From Jaltomata sinuosa (Eukaryota; Streptophyta; Magnoliopsida; Solanales; Solanaceae): a stretch of 64,000 nucleotides of DNA. Under the pieces are notes generated by a model that saw only the letters and a list, made by a program, of their open reading frames with translations, did no database searches and had not been told where the DNA came from. A program made the translations under genes and the position numbers. Of the stretch, positions 1-11,511 are shown piece by piece; within the stretch, counting starts at the first letter, position 1, and each line of letters starts with the position of its first letter. The stretch covers positions 186,001 through 250,000 of the forward strand of contig QJPP01007220.1 in NCBI GenBank assembly GCA_003996215.1, written 5' to 3'.

Positions 1-1488
1 TGAACTCATCAATTTTGTACGCTTTTGCTGCTTTATAAAAATGAGATACGACGTTCATATTGTGAAAGTTGTTTCAAATGTTCTCCCCAAGGTGCCTTAT
101 GCAACAACCATAACGAGTTGTAGGGTAGACAATTGAAACCATCTTCTTGATACTTGGATGCCTATCAGAAATTATGCACAAATCAGCAGTATCATCTAGA
201 TAGCTTCTCATTAGTTCAAAAAATAATCGGTATGAGGCATCGCACTCCTTGTCAACTACACAAAAAGCAAGCAGAAAAATATGATTCTCCGTATCCTGTG
301 CCACAGTTGACAATAAAACTCCTTCATACTTGCTCCTCAAGAATGTCCCATCAACGACTATGACTTTTCTCATTTGCTCAAAACCACGTATCAAAGCCCC
401 ATAGGATACAAAAAAGTACTTGAACTTTCCATTTTCATCAACTTTCAATGTTGTCTTACTTCCTGGATTTGCAGACTAAAGCATATAATGGTAAGCATCA
501 AGAACTGCATACCCGTGCTCATGTGTTCTCTAACCAAAGACTTTGCAATCTCCATGCCCTTCCAAATCTTCTAATAACTCACCTTAACACTCAATTCTGT
601 ATGAATTTGATGTTTCATGTCTTGTGTAGATGGGCCTTTACCTTCGGGAAACCTATCTTTGAAAATTTCACCGATCACTTTTGTTGTGGCGTACGAATGA
701 TGACTCGTGATATGCTCAGAACCACATGTGTGATACTTTACCTAAATTGTAATATAGAATCTGTCAGAACTTAAAAGTTTCACAGCCCTAATCCACCACT
801 TGTACTCCGAATATACACATCTAAAACAATACACATTACGTGAATTAAGAACCTTCTTGAGTCTACAATCTTTTTTCAAGCAAGCAATTTTCAATGAAGT
901 TGCTAGTTCTTACTTGTTCTTGAATGTCATTCCTTTATAAAAACCTGTTTCATCCTCTTGCACATGGATAGACTGTGTTAATTGAGAATTGTCCACTGTA
1001 TTGCTCCCAACATCAGGTGTAGGAGTTTGGTCATTCCCACAGCCTAGACCATCCAATTCAGCTCCACTTCCATTATCTGGAATATTTATATATACCATAT
1101 CCTCCAACTCATCATTTAACACATCTTGTTGATTTTGAGCTAAATTGGGGTTCTCTATCGGCTTTTTAATTACGTATACCTTTAAAATGGGCGTAGCTGC
1201 ATCACTCAATTAAGCACGCAAATGAACTTGATCCCTTATCTTAAAAGGCAAGACCCTCTGATTTTCAAAAGAGTTGTGCATGTAACTGATGACAAGATCT
1301 TTCAGTTGACAATTTAATTTGGAACAACTGATGATTAAGTTCACAAAATCATCATACAAAACATCTCTTTGGACTGTCATCGCTATCGTCTCTAACATGT
1401 CACCATCCTTCCAACGCCAAATAAATCGATTGTTCTTCTCGATCCATTCACCATGACAATCAATCCCTATTGTTATTGATTCTTCCAT
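1..1488 (-). pseudogene. MULE (MuDR-type) transposase, broken and cut by the window edge
   Basis: The gene reads leftwards from an ATG at 1488. The first 92 codons (1488-1210) form an N-terminal region with MEESITIGIDCHGEW near its start. A linker follows (1209-910). Between about 850 and 640 the minus strand reads FRCVYSEYKWWIRAVK, typical of the end of the MuDR DNA-binding domain. At 448-74 comes the start of the MULE transposase domain, with VIVVDGTFLRSKYEGVLL around the first catalytic Asp and IISDRHPSI around the second; the catalytic Glu would lie beyond position 1. Stops and frame changes separate these blocks at about 1209, 910-850, 720 and 450, so it is not translatable as one protein. 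Family known: MULE transposases cut and paste DNA with long terminal inverted repeats. The assignment to MULE is firm; the exact subfamily is not determined. Confidence 0.85.
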
Positions 1489-1559
1489 AAATGATACTTA
1501 AAGAATTTTGTTAAAAAAATCAATAATAGTATAGTAAAGTTGAGTGGCTATATACAACA

Positions 1560-2200
1560 ATAAAATTATATCATTGTCCCAACAAGTAACTCATATATTA
1601 CAACAGATAACTCACATGTTGGATACATGTTCATAAACAACAGCTGAATCCAACAGGCAAGTCATATGTTGCAACAGATAGCTCATCTGCTGCAGCAGAT
1701 GATGCATCTGTTGCAACAGATAACCTATCTGTTGGATTCAACTACTGGTTCTGAACATGAATCCTACAGTTAGGTCATTTGTTGTAACAGATAGATCATC
1801 TATTGCAGCAGATAACTCATCTATTGCAGCAGATGACTCATCTATTGCAGCAGATGACTTATCTGTTAGATTAAGCTTCTGGTTCTGAACCAGCTTTGCC
1901 AGCTAATGTAAGATGAATCCAACACGTAGGTCATCTGTTGCAACAGATAGCTCATCTATTACAACAGATAACTCATCTGTTGTAACAGATGACCTGCCTG
2001 TTGGATTCATTTCAGAACCAGTAGCTTGATCCAACAGATAGCTCATCTGTTGCAACAAATGGGTGGTCTGTTGCAACAGATGGGTGATTTGTTGCCACAT
2101 ATGATCTATCTGTTGGATTCAGCTGTTGTAACATGAATCCAACAGATAGGTCATCTGTTATAACAGATGGGTCATCTGTTGGATACGCTACTGAAAATTG
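1560..2200. repeat. Palindromic CTGTTGCAACAGAT-type repeat array
   Basis: More than fifteen near-copies of a short unit built from CATCTGTTGCAACAGATGA and CTGTTGGATTCA fill this stretch. The core TGTTGCAACA is self-complementary, so the array can fold on either strand. It lies just upstream of the MULE start codon, between the gene and the presumed terminus near 2691. The same motif recurs at 19.44-19.46 and 19.97-20.12 kb. I infer a subterminal repeat of a transposon. No coding potential is credible here. Confidence 0.85.
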
Positions 2201-2289
2201 CAGAAAAATAGCAGATATACCCAGATGAGAAATTGAACTAAAAATTATTATTTTTACTTACCAAAATCACCTATAAAGCAATGTCAAGT

Positions 2290-2420
2290 GATTACGAACA
2301 AATTTGATCCAATAGCAGCAGTAGTGGCAGCAACAACAACAACAATGTTGACGACAACAGTAGTAGAAGAAGAAGATGATGATGATGAAGAAGAAGACAA
2401 CAACAACAACAATGGAGAAT
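2290..2420. repeat. Mixed trinucleotide microsatellite (CAA, GAA, GAT)
   Basis: Runs of CAACAACAA, GAAGAAGAT, GATGATGAT and AACAACAAC follow each other. The open frames across it are homopolymeric (Asn, Glu/Asp, Ser) and are explained by the microsatellite alone. A comparable GAA and TTG-rich tract lies at 19.2-19.9 kb in a mirrored position relative to the GGTGACA ends. Confidence 0.85.
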
Positions 2421-2691
2421 GCCTTGAAAATGGCGCAAGGAAGAGAAGCAAGAAGAAGGGGAGGCGGTCAGTTTTTTTTCCTCCCATTTTAGGTAATTAG
2501 GATTTTATTTAATTCTCCCAAAAGGGAAATGGGTCCCATGAGTCAAAGTGTAAAAATAAAAACTTGAGGGCAACTCAGAAAATAAGTCAAAACCCATTAA
2601 TTCCTAATCTAATTTTTGTCACCTCTACTCAATTTAAATAACTTAAGTCACTACAACTTAAATTTGAAATCTTTTTGTCACCCTTAATTCA

Positions 2692-5515
2692 GTCTCCCTA
2701 CTCTCTTCATCTCTCTTTTGTTCTGATTTCTGGGCGCGTATTCAAGTTCTGTTTCGTCGAGTTTCGAGTGTAGATTCGTGGTCAAGAACGCTCCAGTCCG
2801 CTGCCCCGCACAAGGTTAGTAACCATATCGTCTATATATTTATTTTCTCAATCTCTTAGGCTTATAATGTAGTTGTATAGATGTTTCTCTTCTTGGTTTA
2901 ATCTTTCTGAGTAGGTGTTTGAAACCTGTGACTTTGTCTATTACGAGATAAAAATTAGCTTGGTGATGAGAATAATGTCGGGTTAAGAAATCTACGGCAA
3001 AGTGACATTTAAATTATTTAAACGTGTGAAGTTAGTGGTGTTGTTTGTCCTTAATAACCAATATGAATTAGGGAGCTCCGTTGATGTTCTTTTGTTGTTA
3101 TTCTTTCTTTAAGATGGCAATAATGTTTAGGTATATGTTTGTGATAGTTAGTTTGCAACTTTCCCATTTTTTAGCTAAAAGTTGATGCTCTGTTTCTTGT
3201 TTTTCTATGTAAGCAAATGTAATTTTCCACTTTCTTAGGAACTATTCAGAATTTGTTATTAAATAATATGAAGAACTTTTTTTAAGTCTAATAGTTTAAG
3301 TATAAATTGAGTTAGTCTATTTAAGAGCCATGTCTATGGAAATCCTTTATGGTATTTTGAAAGGCTTAGAATGAGTTACTATGAACCTTTAAAAGAGCAG
3401 CCATTGATCCATGTGATTTGAAAATTTTTCAAAATTTCGAATAACTTTGTTGTTCTTGCGAAAAGAAAATCTGTTTTCTAGTATACTTAAAAGGACTGCT
3501 TTTCTTAGCCTTATCGTTAAACATTAGTAAGTTTTCTAGGTTTGTTGAAGTTCACTCTTAATCTGTTTAACATGAGTAAACATGAAGCTTTTCTTCTCGA
3601 GAATCCATCGGATCCGAATAGATGCGTAGTTATTGGGATATAAGAACCGATCTTTTGTTGTTAGATGTTATGTAAGTTATCCAATATGTTTTTAATTTGT
3701 TTCGTATTTCCTTATCAGGTATCATGCTTTAATATTGTATTTATGTGTAGGAAAAGGATCGTGAGTTAGCTAATACGTTCCTTAAGAATGATAACTTGTA
3801 ATTTCGTATCAAGAGATCTAGTTCTATAATGTTAATCAACACCTTACATTGGGATAATTGAATTGTTTGTCACAAGCAGAAGCCGACTTTTTTTAACCAT
3901 ATATATAAATTTGAAGTGAGCATGCTTGCTGATGAGCCTTGATCTTGTTTACTCGAAGATATGCCCATGCTAATATACTTTATTAATTTATTTTCTCTCA
4001 TTTTCAACTTCTTAGTTCCTAATTTTTTTTCTCTTTGTTTCACATGTACACTCGGGAGTGCGTTTGGAGTTGAAATAGGACTCCATCTCTGCCCAAATCA
4101 GAGAAGCGATTAATAAATTGCATCTATACGCTTGTGTCTAGCAACCCCGGTTTCGAATCAAGAATCCAGTCTCTCCTCATTTAGTATTCTCGCACTTTAT
4201 CATCTTTTTGTATTACTTACTAACGTTTCCTCTTATGTGTTTTGTATCACTAATTTATTTGGTTATGCATTTTAATTCTTATGTGAATGCTTCGTAGAAC
4301 ATACGTGTTGGGTTGCTTTTAATAATTTCATAGACATTAGTTTAAGTCGATCCTTCAACGTAACTAGTTTATATTTAGAGCACTTGTTTTCTTTTAACTA
4401 CCTTTTATAGTTTAAGATCGCATAATTATTTCAAAAAAGGTAAATGGATAACTAAGGCTAAATCTTATACGAATTGTTTGTTAACTTTTTTTTCTAGATC
4501 TTTCAACCAATTTGAGATTTTTTTTAAAACATTTCTCTTTATAGTGTATAAGTGCAGATTTTTGGAATAAAAAATGCAACCTTTTATGAACTTTGATACA
4601 TATTTTTGAGGCCAAAAAATGCATTCTTTTTTTTTTTGATCTTTAAAGTGCAAGTTTATGTAGACTTTTGAGACAAGAAATGCAGTTTTCTCGAAGAGTA
4701 AAATGCAGATTTTTAAGGTGCAAAATAGCTTGTTTAAGGGCTAAAAAATGAAAACTTTTGGTGTAAATAATGCAGATTTTTCCTTAAAGCAAAGACTGTT
4801 TTTAAGTAAGGTAGAAAGTGCAGATTTTTAGTTCTGAAATGCAATTTTTTGAGGTATAATGCAGTTGTTTTAAGAGCATAAAAATGATATATTTTTAGCC
4901 TAAAAATGTATTTTTTTTTTTGGGAAGCTTTAACGTGCAGATTTTGAAAAACAAGAAATGATTTTCGAAAGGATAAAATACACTTTTGAAAGGCAAGACG
5001 ATATTTATGTGTTTGTAATTATTTTTTCTCGTTTATTTTGAGAAATATTTTAAGGTATCAAACATCTTTGCCTTTTACTTCCTTTTTCTAAAAATTTAAA
5101 TATGTTATCAATATTTTCGTCTTACTTATATACTATCTTCATATAGCTTATATACATCTTTTATTTTTGCATGTTATCTTGTTTCATTTTTTAGTTAAAT
5201 ATTTTCTTTAAAATAAATAATAAAATAAGCAAATATCTTTAATTGTTTTCTAACCTAAGTTTGGTCAGTTAACCGTAATCTTACGGATTTTAAAGAATGC
5301 CCAATACCTTCTCTTTAGAATAGTTAGAATCCTTACTTAGAATCTTAAGTTTAGTAGACCTTTAAAATGAAGTTTTTATTTACTTTAATCACATAGTTAA
5401 TTATAGGTGTCCTAATTCACCGTAAGACTAATAAGGTGGCGACTTCCTTTAATTAATTTAGAAGTTTTCAATACGTTGTACACCGTTTCGACCTCGGTTA
5501 AAATAGGGTATAACA
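2692..5515 (+). repeat. Ogre-1 5' LTR, right-hand part (R/U5)
   Basis: The end is set by GGGTATAACA at 5506-5515, two bases before the primer-binding site. The stretch just before 2820 aligns with 32.66-32.71 kb in the Ogre-2 LTR: both read CGTGGT, then GTCCGCTGCCC or GTTCACTGCCC, then AAGG plus a GT-type donor. GTGGCGACT near the end (5436) is also shared with Ogre-2 (35001). No TGTTGACACC start or TATA box is present, so the U3 half is missing here. The left boundary at 2692 is inferred from the TGTCACCC end of the neighbouring transposon. No gene is seen. Confidence 0.6.
4480..5000 (+). repeat. Degenerate AAAATGCAGATTTTT repeats inside the Ogre-1 5' LTR
   Basis: About a dozen loose copies of a 30-45-bp unit centred on AATGCAGATTTTT, often followed by a G-rich AAGGTG or GAGGC word. 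The unit is not seen in the Ogre-2 LTR, so it is private to this LTR type. No coding meaning. Confidence 0.6.
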
Positions 5516-5518
5516 GCT

Positions 5519-5536
5519 TGGCGACTTCACTGAGGA
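5519..5536 (+). promoter_or_regulatory. Ogre-1 primer-binding site (tRNA-Arg type)
   Basis: TGGCGACTTCACTGAGGA lies two bases after the LTR end. It differs by a few bases from the tRNA-Arg-complementary site TGGCGACTCCACTGGGGA that I know from Ogre elements. It primes minus-strand DNA synthesis. Confidence 0.75.
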
Positions 5537-6165
5537 TCTTTAGGTTCTAAACCATAACAAACTTAGGTTAATAATTAAGGCACTTTGTATTTGTTTGTTT
5601 TACTTTAATTGCTTGAAGTTTTATTTATTTTATGTGATATAAATTATTTATTTGCTATTATTTTATCTAAATTGTCTTACGTGTTACCGCTTTATTTAAA
5701 CTGTCACTCCGTTCATATTTTCTCCACTTTTGGAAACTTGACACTTTCACACACATTGTACACGCGAGTTGTGTCCTTTCACTTCTCTGAAATTCTTTCA
5801 AATACCTTATATTTAGAGAGTTGGTGCATGCGTGGGGTGAACGGATAGTTTTACTACCGTGTGACCACGTACCTTCTCACATAGGAAAATCTCAAGTCCG
5901 AGTCTACCCAAATCTTAGAAAACTTAAGATAGAGATTTACCACCCTTAATTTAGGTCATGAATGCATAAGCCTTAGGTGGTTTGATCCTCGGGGTCATTC
6001 CACAAATTTAGAGAACGCCCTTATGTCAAACGGGTTTACGACCCTATGACGACCACTCATATTATGTGCAATGTGATAACGATAAAGTGATCCATGTGAA
6101 AATTTAACTAAAATTGAGTTTGGAAATGCATTTGCTTATGTTGTGTTTTATTATAGGTTGCTAGA
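5537..6165 (+). other. Ogre-1 leader, no gene
   Basis: This 0.6-kb stretch between primer site and ORF1 has no credible reading frame. It ends in a pyrimidine-rich TTTTATTATAG (acceptor ending at 6156), ten bases before the ORF1 ATG. That layout would suit a spliced leader. Confidence 0.5.
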
Positions 6166-7497
6166 ATGGAAAACGTGCCAGCTTTTGCTAACACTCAAAT
6201 GTTTGTCGTTGTGCCTCACAAGCTAAGGAAATGGTGGAAAAATATCATGATGAAACATGGGTATGAAATTAGGAGATGCTTGGGTTTCTTGACTTCATTG
6301 ATTTACATCCCTCCAGACAGACATGTGATCAAGGCATTGATCAAGTTTTGGGATTCCGAAAGAGTTGTGTTTAGGTTCAATGATTTTGAGTTGACTCCTA
6401 CAATCGAAGAAATTGGTGGCTTTACTGATTTGAAGTACCAGGGGAGGGGTATGATTCTACCCCACAAGCAGTCCGAAAAGAAATTTCTTAAATATCTCGG
6501 GCTCAGAAACAACCTTAAGCTTGCATGTTTGGATCGGGAATGGATTTCTATGGATTATTTGTTTGAACGATTTGGTCGCAAGGATGGTCATGAAGTTTTC
6601 CATAAGGAATTTTCTTGCTCCGCTGCAAAATGGAGAAAGAAACGCCCTATTGCTTTTGCCATTGCTTTGCTAGGTACTCTAGTTTTCCCCTTGGAAAATG
6701 GAAAAATTGGCACTTGCATTAGTTCTATAGTCCGAGCACTCTTTCAAGGGATCGATAATTCTAAAGTTACACTGGTTCTGATGATTGTTGCGAAGATGCT
6801 AAGGGCGTTATCCAAGTGTTATAGAGGAAGAAGGTTCTTCGAGGGTTGTAATATCCTTCTCCAAATTTGGGTTGTTGAACATTTTTATAGACGTCATGAT
6901 AGGATTAATGCACTCTTGAGCAGACCTAACATGATAGACTCTCATCAACAAAGGATGATACTATTTATATCTCCCGTTGGTACTGAGGATTGGTACGCAT
7001 ATATGAATGCGCTCACCGGCAGTCAAATTCAATGGAGGTATTCATGGTTATTACCTCGAGTTGTTGTCATTAAAGGGCGTGAGCGATATTACATTGAGCT
7101 CCTTGGATTGAAAGGTCTTCAACCATATGCTCCTATTCGAGTTCTTCGACAATTTGGACGGTGTCAAGTCATTCCACTTCGTTCAGACATGGGTAGATCC
7201 GAGGTTGATTTCGGGGCTCTCTATGAGATTCCTAGAGCAAGGGAGTTGCTTCAAGAATGGGGAAATTTGATGACGATTGAGGTGCCTAATGGACAAGCAC
7301 ACTGCACTCCTGAGTATTACACTTGGTTAGTGGCAAACTATGACATGAACTCTAGCCCTCAAGGACAAGCGTTTGGGTTCGAGGATTCGACGGAAGCTGA
7401 GTGGGCACGTAATCTATTGTATGGAAATCTCATTGTCACACCTGAAATGTTAGCGCAAGTCCCTAGATCATTGGAGCAGTACCTTGGAGAAGCATGA
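6166..7497 (+). CDS. Ogre extra ORF1, plant-mobile-domain-like protein (443 aa)
   Basis: This is the only undamaged long frame in Ogre-1. The ATG at 6166 is the first after a possible splice acceptor at 6156. The protein starts MENVPAFANTQMF and has the pattern of plant mobile domain (PMD, DUF7745-type) proteins: a W-x-x-I/M helix near residue 25, then Y/I-P-P-D-R-H-V at about 49-55, LIKFWD (about 59-64), VFRFNDFELTPTIEEIGG at about 69-86, and a basic W-R-K-K-R-P block near 160. There is no signal peptide or membrane segment. Its job in retrotransposition is unknown; extra ORFs here are a known trait of Ogre elements. That it has survived while gag-pol decayed may be chance or constraint; a substitution test would tell. 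Confidence 0.75.
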   Translation: MENVPAFANTQMFVVVPHKLRKWWKNIMMKHGYEIRRCLGFLTSLIYIPPDRHVIKALIKFWDSERVVFRFNDFELTPTIEEIGGFTDLKYQGRGMILPHKQSEKKFLKYLGLRNNLKLACLDREWISMDYLFERFGRKDGHEVFHKEFSCSAAKWRKKRPIAFAIALLGTLVFPLENGKIGTCISSIVRALFQGIDNSKVTLVLMIVAKMLRALSKCYRGRRFFEGCNILLQIWVVEHFYRRHDRINALLSRPNMIDSHQQRMILFISPVGTEDWYAYMNALTGSQIQWRYSWLLPRVVVIKGRERYYIELLGLKGLQPYAPIRVLRQFGRCQVIPLRSDMGRSEVDFGALYEIPRARELLQEWGNLMTIEVPNGQAHCTPEYYTWLVANYDMNSSPQGQAFGFEDSTEAEWARNLLYGNLIVTPEMLAQVPRSLEQYLGEA

Positions 7498-7926
7498 AGA
7501 CTTGATTTAGTAGCTAGGAGTTCCCCTTTATTATCTTGTATCCCCTTTATGTTGTTTCCCATTTCCATTTAAACTTGATGTAATGGTTAATTTGCACTAT
7601 TTCTATGAAGATGTTTGACCTTTTATTATCTAACTCCAAACTCAAGTATTGTTATTATTTAAAGATTGGATCAATTTATCATAATCTCAAATATTTGGCG
7701 CTTAGGCCCACCTCTGGCATAAAAGAGGCCCCGTGCATATTAGAACGCGTTAATTATCAAATTTTCCTTTACTATGTGATTTGTTGCTACGTGATATGTA
7801 TGTATGTTTCAACATTATTTGCGTAATTGCTATTATTATCTTGAAGCAATAATTACCGCTTTATACTGATATTTTCTTTTCTTTTGAAGGTTTTTTTATT
7901 TTGCTTTAATTATCTCCCCCAAAAGG
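7498..7926 (+). other. ORF1-gag spacer, no gene
   Basis: AT-rich, with no supported frame. The end (7888-7925) has a long pyrimidine tract followed by CCCCCAAAAG just before the gag region. This could act as a splice acceptor, but that is only a guess. Confidence 0.5.
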
Positions 7927-10557
7927 TTGATTTACGTTGACTGCGAACTGGCGGATCACCCATACTTTACGAGATCCAAAGCACGAGCATCCATCAACAT
8001 GACTGATTCAAGTGCATCTGACCAGACTGGCTTAGGGCTTATCACCGTTCTTAGAGACGATCCTGAGACTTCGGAGGGGAGGAACGCAACCCTTCATGAT
8101 GAACACATCGCCCATATGATGCAGCAAATGGCTGATATGCAAAGCGAAATTGATCGACTTCGAAACCTTACCAAACTCTCTATTAGCCTGAACACACCAC
8201 TTCCCGAACATGGAACAAACGCCGCTATTCCACCTCCTTTTCCACCTGTTAACAAAACCAACCTAGCCGCTACCAATCCGCCTCCTAACCCACAACAAGC
8301 CAACTTGCAACAAACCAATCCATTACCCTTCAGTACTCCATATGTTCCTCAAGCTCCACTTACCCAAACTACCCCACCTATCCAAGCTCCACTTACCCAA
8401 ACTACCCCACCTATCCAAGCTCCACTTACCCAAACTACCCCACCTATCCAAGCTCCATTTACCCAAACCTCCCCACTTGTCCAAAACTATCAAGCGACCC
8501 AACACATACCGGCGGCACACACTGCAATTCCTAACACGCAATATGTGCCATAGGTATATGTAGCGGGACCTCAACCTTTCACTACCCCAATGCCAACCAT
8601 GATAGAAGTTGATCCATATGAGGAGATGGAGAGGGAAGCAAGGTCTAAAGTAGATGAGAATGTAGCAAAGGAGATCCGCAGTCTGAAAGAAGCATTCAAA
8701 AGCATCCAAGTCCACAGGGGATGTGAAGGGCTTGAGTATGAGGATTTATGTGTTCATCCAGATGTTGAGTTGCCTACAGGGTATAAGGTGCCAAAATTTG
8801 ATATGTTTAATGGAAAAAGAAACCCTAGAACTCATTTGAGGTCGTACTGTGACAAGCTAGTTAGAGTGGGTAATGATGAAGCCATTAGGATGAAGCTGTT
8901 TATAAGGAGTTTGACAGGAGAAGCCCTTGATTGGTACACAAGCTAAAATCCACAGAAATGGCAAAGTTGGAGTGCTTTGGCGCAAGAATTCATGGACAGG
9001 TTCAAATTTAATACCGAGGTCATCCCAGATAGGTTCTGTTTATCAAAATTAGATAAGAGGTCGACAGAGACTTTTAGAGAGTACGCCATGCGTTGGAGAG
9101 CAGAAGCCGCAAAAGTTTAACCTCTGATGGCAGAAAGTGAGATGATTTCTGTCTTTGTACAATCTCAAAAAGATGCAACGTATTATGACAAGTTGATAAG
9201 TGTGGTGGGACAGAAGTTTTCTGAAGTTGTAAGGATAGGAGAATTTATTGAAGAAGGTACTAAAATTGGAAGGATCACTAATTTGGCAGCATTACAAGCA
9301 ACGAGTAAGGCAATTCAGTCGGATTCAATTGGAGGAGCGAACAAGAAGAAGAAAGATGGAGTGTCTTCTGTCATGACCATCCAGGAGCGTAGGCCAAACT
9401 AGATGCTAACATATCAAAACCCATTACCCCAGCCTCTACCTTATAGCCAATACACCCAAATTCCTCGGCCTTATTACCAACCTCCACCTTCTTCATATCC
9501 AGTTTACACCACCCAACCAGCATATTGTCCCCCTCGAGCACCTGCCTATCAAAATCCACCACAATACCAGCCTACCTATCCACCTCAACCCCACTACCAA
9601 CAACAAATTCGTCCTCCAAATGCACCCAGACCATGCCTAAACTATGAAAGAAGGCCAGCTAAAACCTATACACCTCTAGCCGAACCCTTATCCCAACTAT
9701 ATAAAAGGTTGAGAGCTGCAGGAGTACTCCAACCGATCCAAGGAAGAATTCCCAACCCCCTCCCAGGATGGTATGATGAGACTAAACATTGTGCCTACCA
9801 CTCTGGAGTTGCTGGCCATGACACTGAGAATTGCCTTACTCTCAAAGACATGATTGAAGCGTTGATCAAAGAAGGAGTTATTCAGCTCAAGGGAGCTCCC
9901 CCTAATGTGACCAACAATCCTCTGCCAAATCACGGCAATATCAATGTGAACATGATTACCATTGATGAAGAATGCAATTTGGAAGGGACTATTGTACCAG
10001 TCAAAGATAAAGGGAAAGTTGCAACATCAGCCTTCATTGCTCCCATAATCACAGTCGAGGTGCGAGCACCCATTGAAGTAGAAGTTCTCATTCCCAAGCC
10101 CAAGATCACAGCCTTAGTTTCTCAAGCGCCTTCTTTTGACACCAAAGCAGTTCCTTGGGATTATCCAATTGGTGCAAGGGACAAAGGAAAAGGAAAGATG
10201 GTTGTAGAAACTGTTGCTGCTGGCATGACAAGATCTGGACGTTGTTATATTCCTGAAGAAGTTGTACGAGGAGCACCAAACAACCAAAAAAGGGTGTTGA
10301 CAGAAGCTGAAGTAGAAGAGTTTTGGAGGAAAATGCCGACTAAGGAGTATTCTGTGGTAGAGCAGCTGAAGAAAACTCCCGCTCAAATCTCTTTATTATC
10401 TTTGCTATTGAATTCTGCAACTCATAGGAATGCTTTGGTGAAAGTACTAAATGAAGCTTATGTGTCGGCTGAGACAACTAGCGAGAACTTTTCAGCTATG
10501 GTGGGGCAAGTTCTGGAAGCTAACAAAGTCTCCTTTCATGAAGATGAGTTGCCCTGA
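7927..10557 (+). pseudogene. gag: Ogre-1 gag polyprotein region, with nonsense codons
   Basis: All parts lie in one frame, so the damage is point nonsense: stops at 8551, 8944, 9118 and 9400. The likely start is the ATG at 7999 (MTDSS), matched by the ATG MTDSEEE in Ogre-2 at 23422; the upstream TRSKA motif is also shared. Order: an N-terminal region with a coiled stretch (about 8095-8170), a Pro/Thr-rich linker with an 11-aa repeat, the retrotransposon gag domain (8740-9260; KVPKFDMFNGKRNPRTHLRSY, then EALDWYTS), a Pro/Tyr/Gln-rich region, and a zinc-knuckle-like CAYHSG..GHDTENC (9790-9834). The tail holds EEFWRKM and KTPAQISLLSLLLNS. The frame shifts by one base at about 10557 into the protease. 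It would form the virus-like particle coat. Confidence 0.85.
8354..8486 (+). repeat. 33-bp in-frame repeat, four copies (APLTQTTPPIQ)
   Basis: The unit CAAGCTCCACTTACCCAAAC plus 13 more bases is repeated four times almost exactly; the last copy drifts (PFTQTSPLVQ). The period is a multiple of three, so the gag linker gained 11 residues per copy. The near identity points to recent slippage or unequal exchange. Confidence 0.85.
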
Positions 10558-11511
10558 AGGCTTGGGGCATAATAGAGCATTGAACATTACCATCAAGTGC
10601 AGAGATAAGTTTGTTTCTAAAGTTTTGATTGATAATGGCTCAGTTGTTAACATTTGTCCTTTCACTACCCTTCGGGCCTTGGGAATTGACATTGGAAAAG
10701 TTTGTGAAAGTCATGTGAGGGTTAGAGGCTTCGATGGGACCCAAAGGGGAGTGATTGGAGAAACTGACTTGGCACTACAAATTGGACCTGTGGAGTTCAT
10801 GGTGGAATTCCAAGTGTTGAACATATCTGCTAGCTACAATTTGTTACTGGGAAGGCCATGGATTCACATGGCTGGTGCAGTTCCTTCTACCCTGCATCAA
10901 ACTTTGAAATTTGTTTGGGATTATCATGAAGTTGTGATTCATGGAGAATGCAATAATTCGATCTACCACGAAAACTCAGTTCCTGTTATTGAGCGCATCG
11001 AAAAGCTGGATGGATCTATTTTTTATGTTAGAGAAATTATGTGTACTACTCAAGTTGAAAAGGTAAAATTGCCACGTGTGCTTATAATGGTGGCTTGGGA
11101 AATGTTGAAGAATGGTTTTATGCCTGGTCGAGGTCTTGGAGTGAACTTGTATGGAATAGTGGAGCTAATTCAACTGCGTGGTCAGAAGGACACTTTTGGT
11201 CTTGGATACGAGCCTACTCCTAATGAAGTCTCATCGGCTAGTCTTAAAAGAAAAGGTGACATTCTCTTGCCAAAGACTATCCCACTCTTGGATCAGTCAT
11301 TTTCCAAGGCAATTGTTGCTCAGGTATCAGAGGAAGCTGTTGAAGACGACCTCATGGAAGGACTCCAAAACCTGTTCATTACTGAGGAAGAAGCTGAATG
11401 CAATATGATTCTGGAGGATTGCACCGAGACCCCAACCATCTGGGATGCTGAACCTGGAGCTGCTTTGAACAATTGGACTTGTACCCCATCCCCGGTTCTC
11501 TGGGAGTCTTG
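10541..11511 (+). pseudogene. pro: Ogre-1 aspartic protease and G-patch-like domain, exon before the intron
   Basis: The region follows gag after a one-base frame change. NRALNITI leads to VLIDNGSVVNICP, the retropepsin active-site loop (D-x-G-S form, here DNGS), then YNLLLGRPWIH, the second conserved protease block. Downstream, MLKNGFMPGRGLG and GLGYEP look like a G-patch, which Ogre/Tat proteins often carry after the protease. The frame runs to WNW/NNWTCTPSPVL and then a stop at 11513. The stop falls inside a GT-AG intron that begins at 11512, so it would not be read after splicing. No stop interrupts the protease itself. It would process the gag-pol polyprotein. Confidence 0.8.

Noticed and set aside
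1560..2200. CRISPR-like spaced palindromic repeats
   Set aside because: Units run on without unique equal-length spacers, there are no cas genes, and the DNA is plant nuclear.
2284..2500. Open frames on both strands rich in Glu/Asp/Asn or Ser/Val
   Set aside because: Produced by the trinucleotide microsatellite; no family pattern.
7605..7826. 73-aa frame between ORF1 and gag
   Set aside because: AT-rich spacer, no conservation with Ogre-2 visible, no motif.
8323..8715. Antisense 130-aa frame with WGSLGKWSLDR repeats
   Set aside because: Mirror of the 33-bp gag repeat on the other strand.
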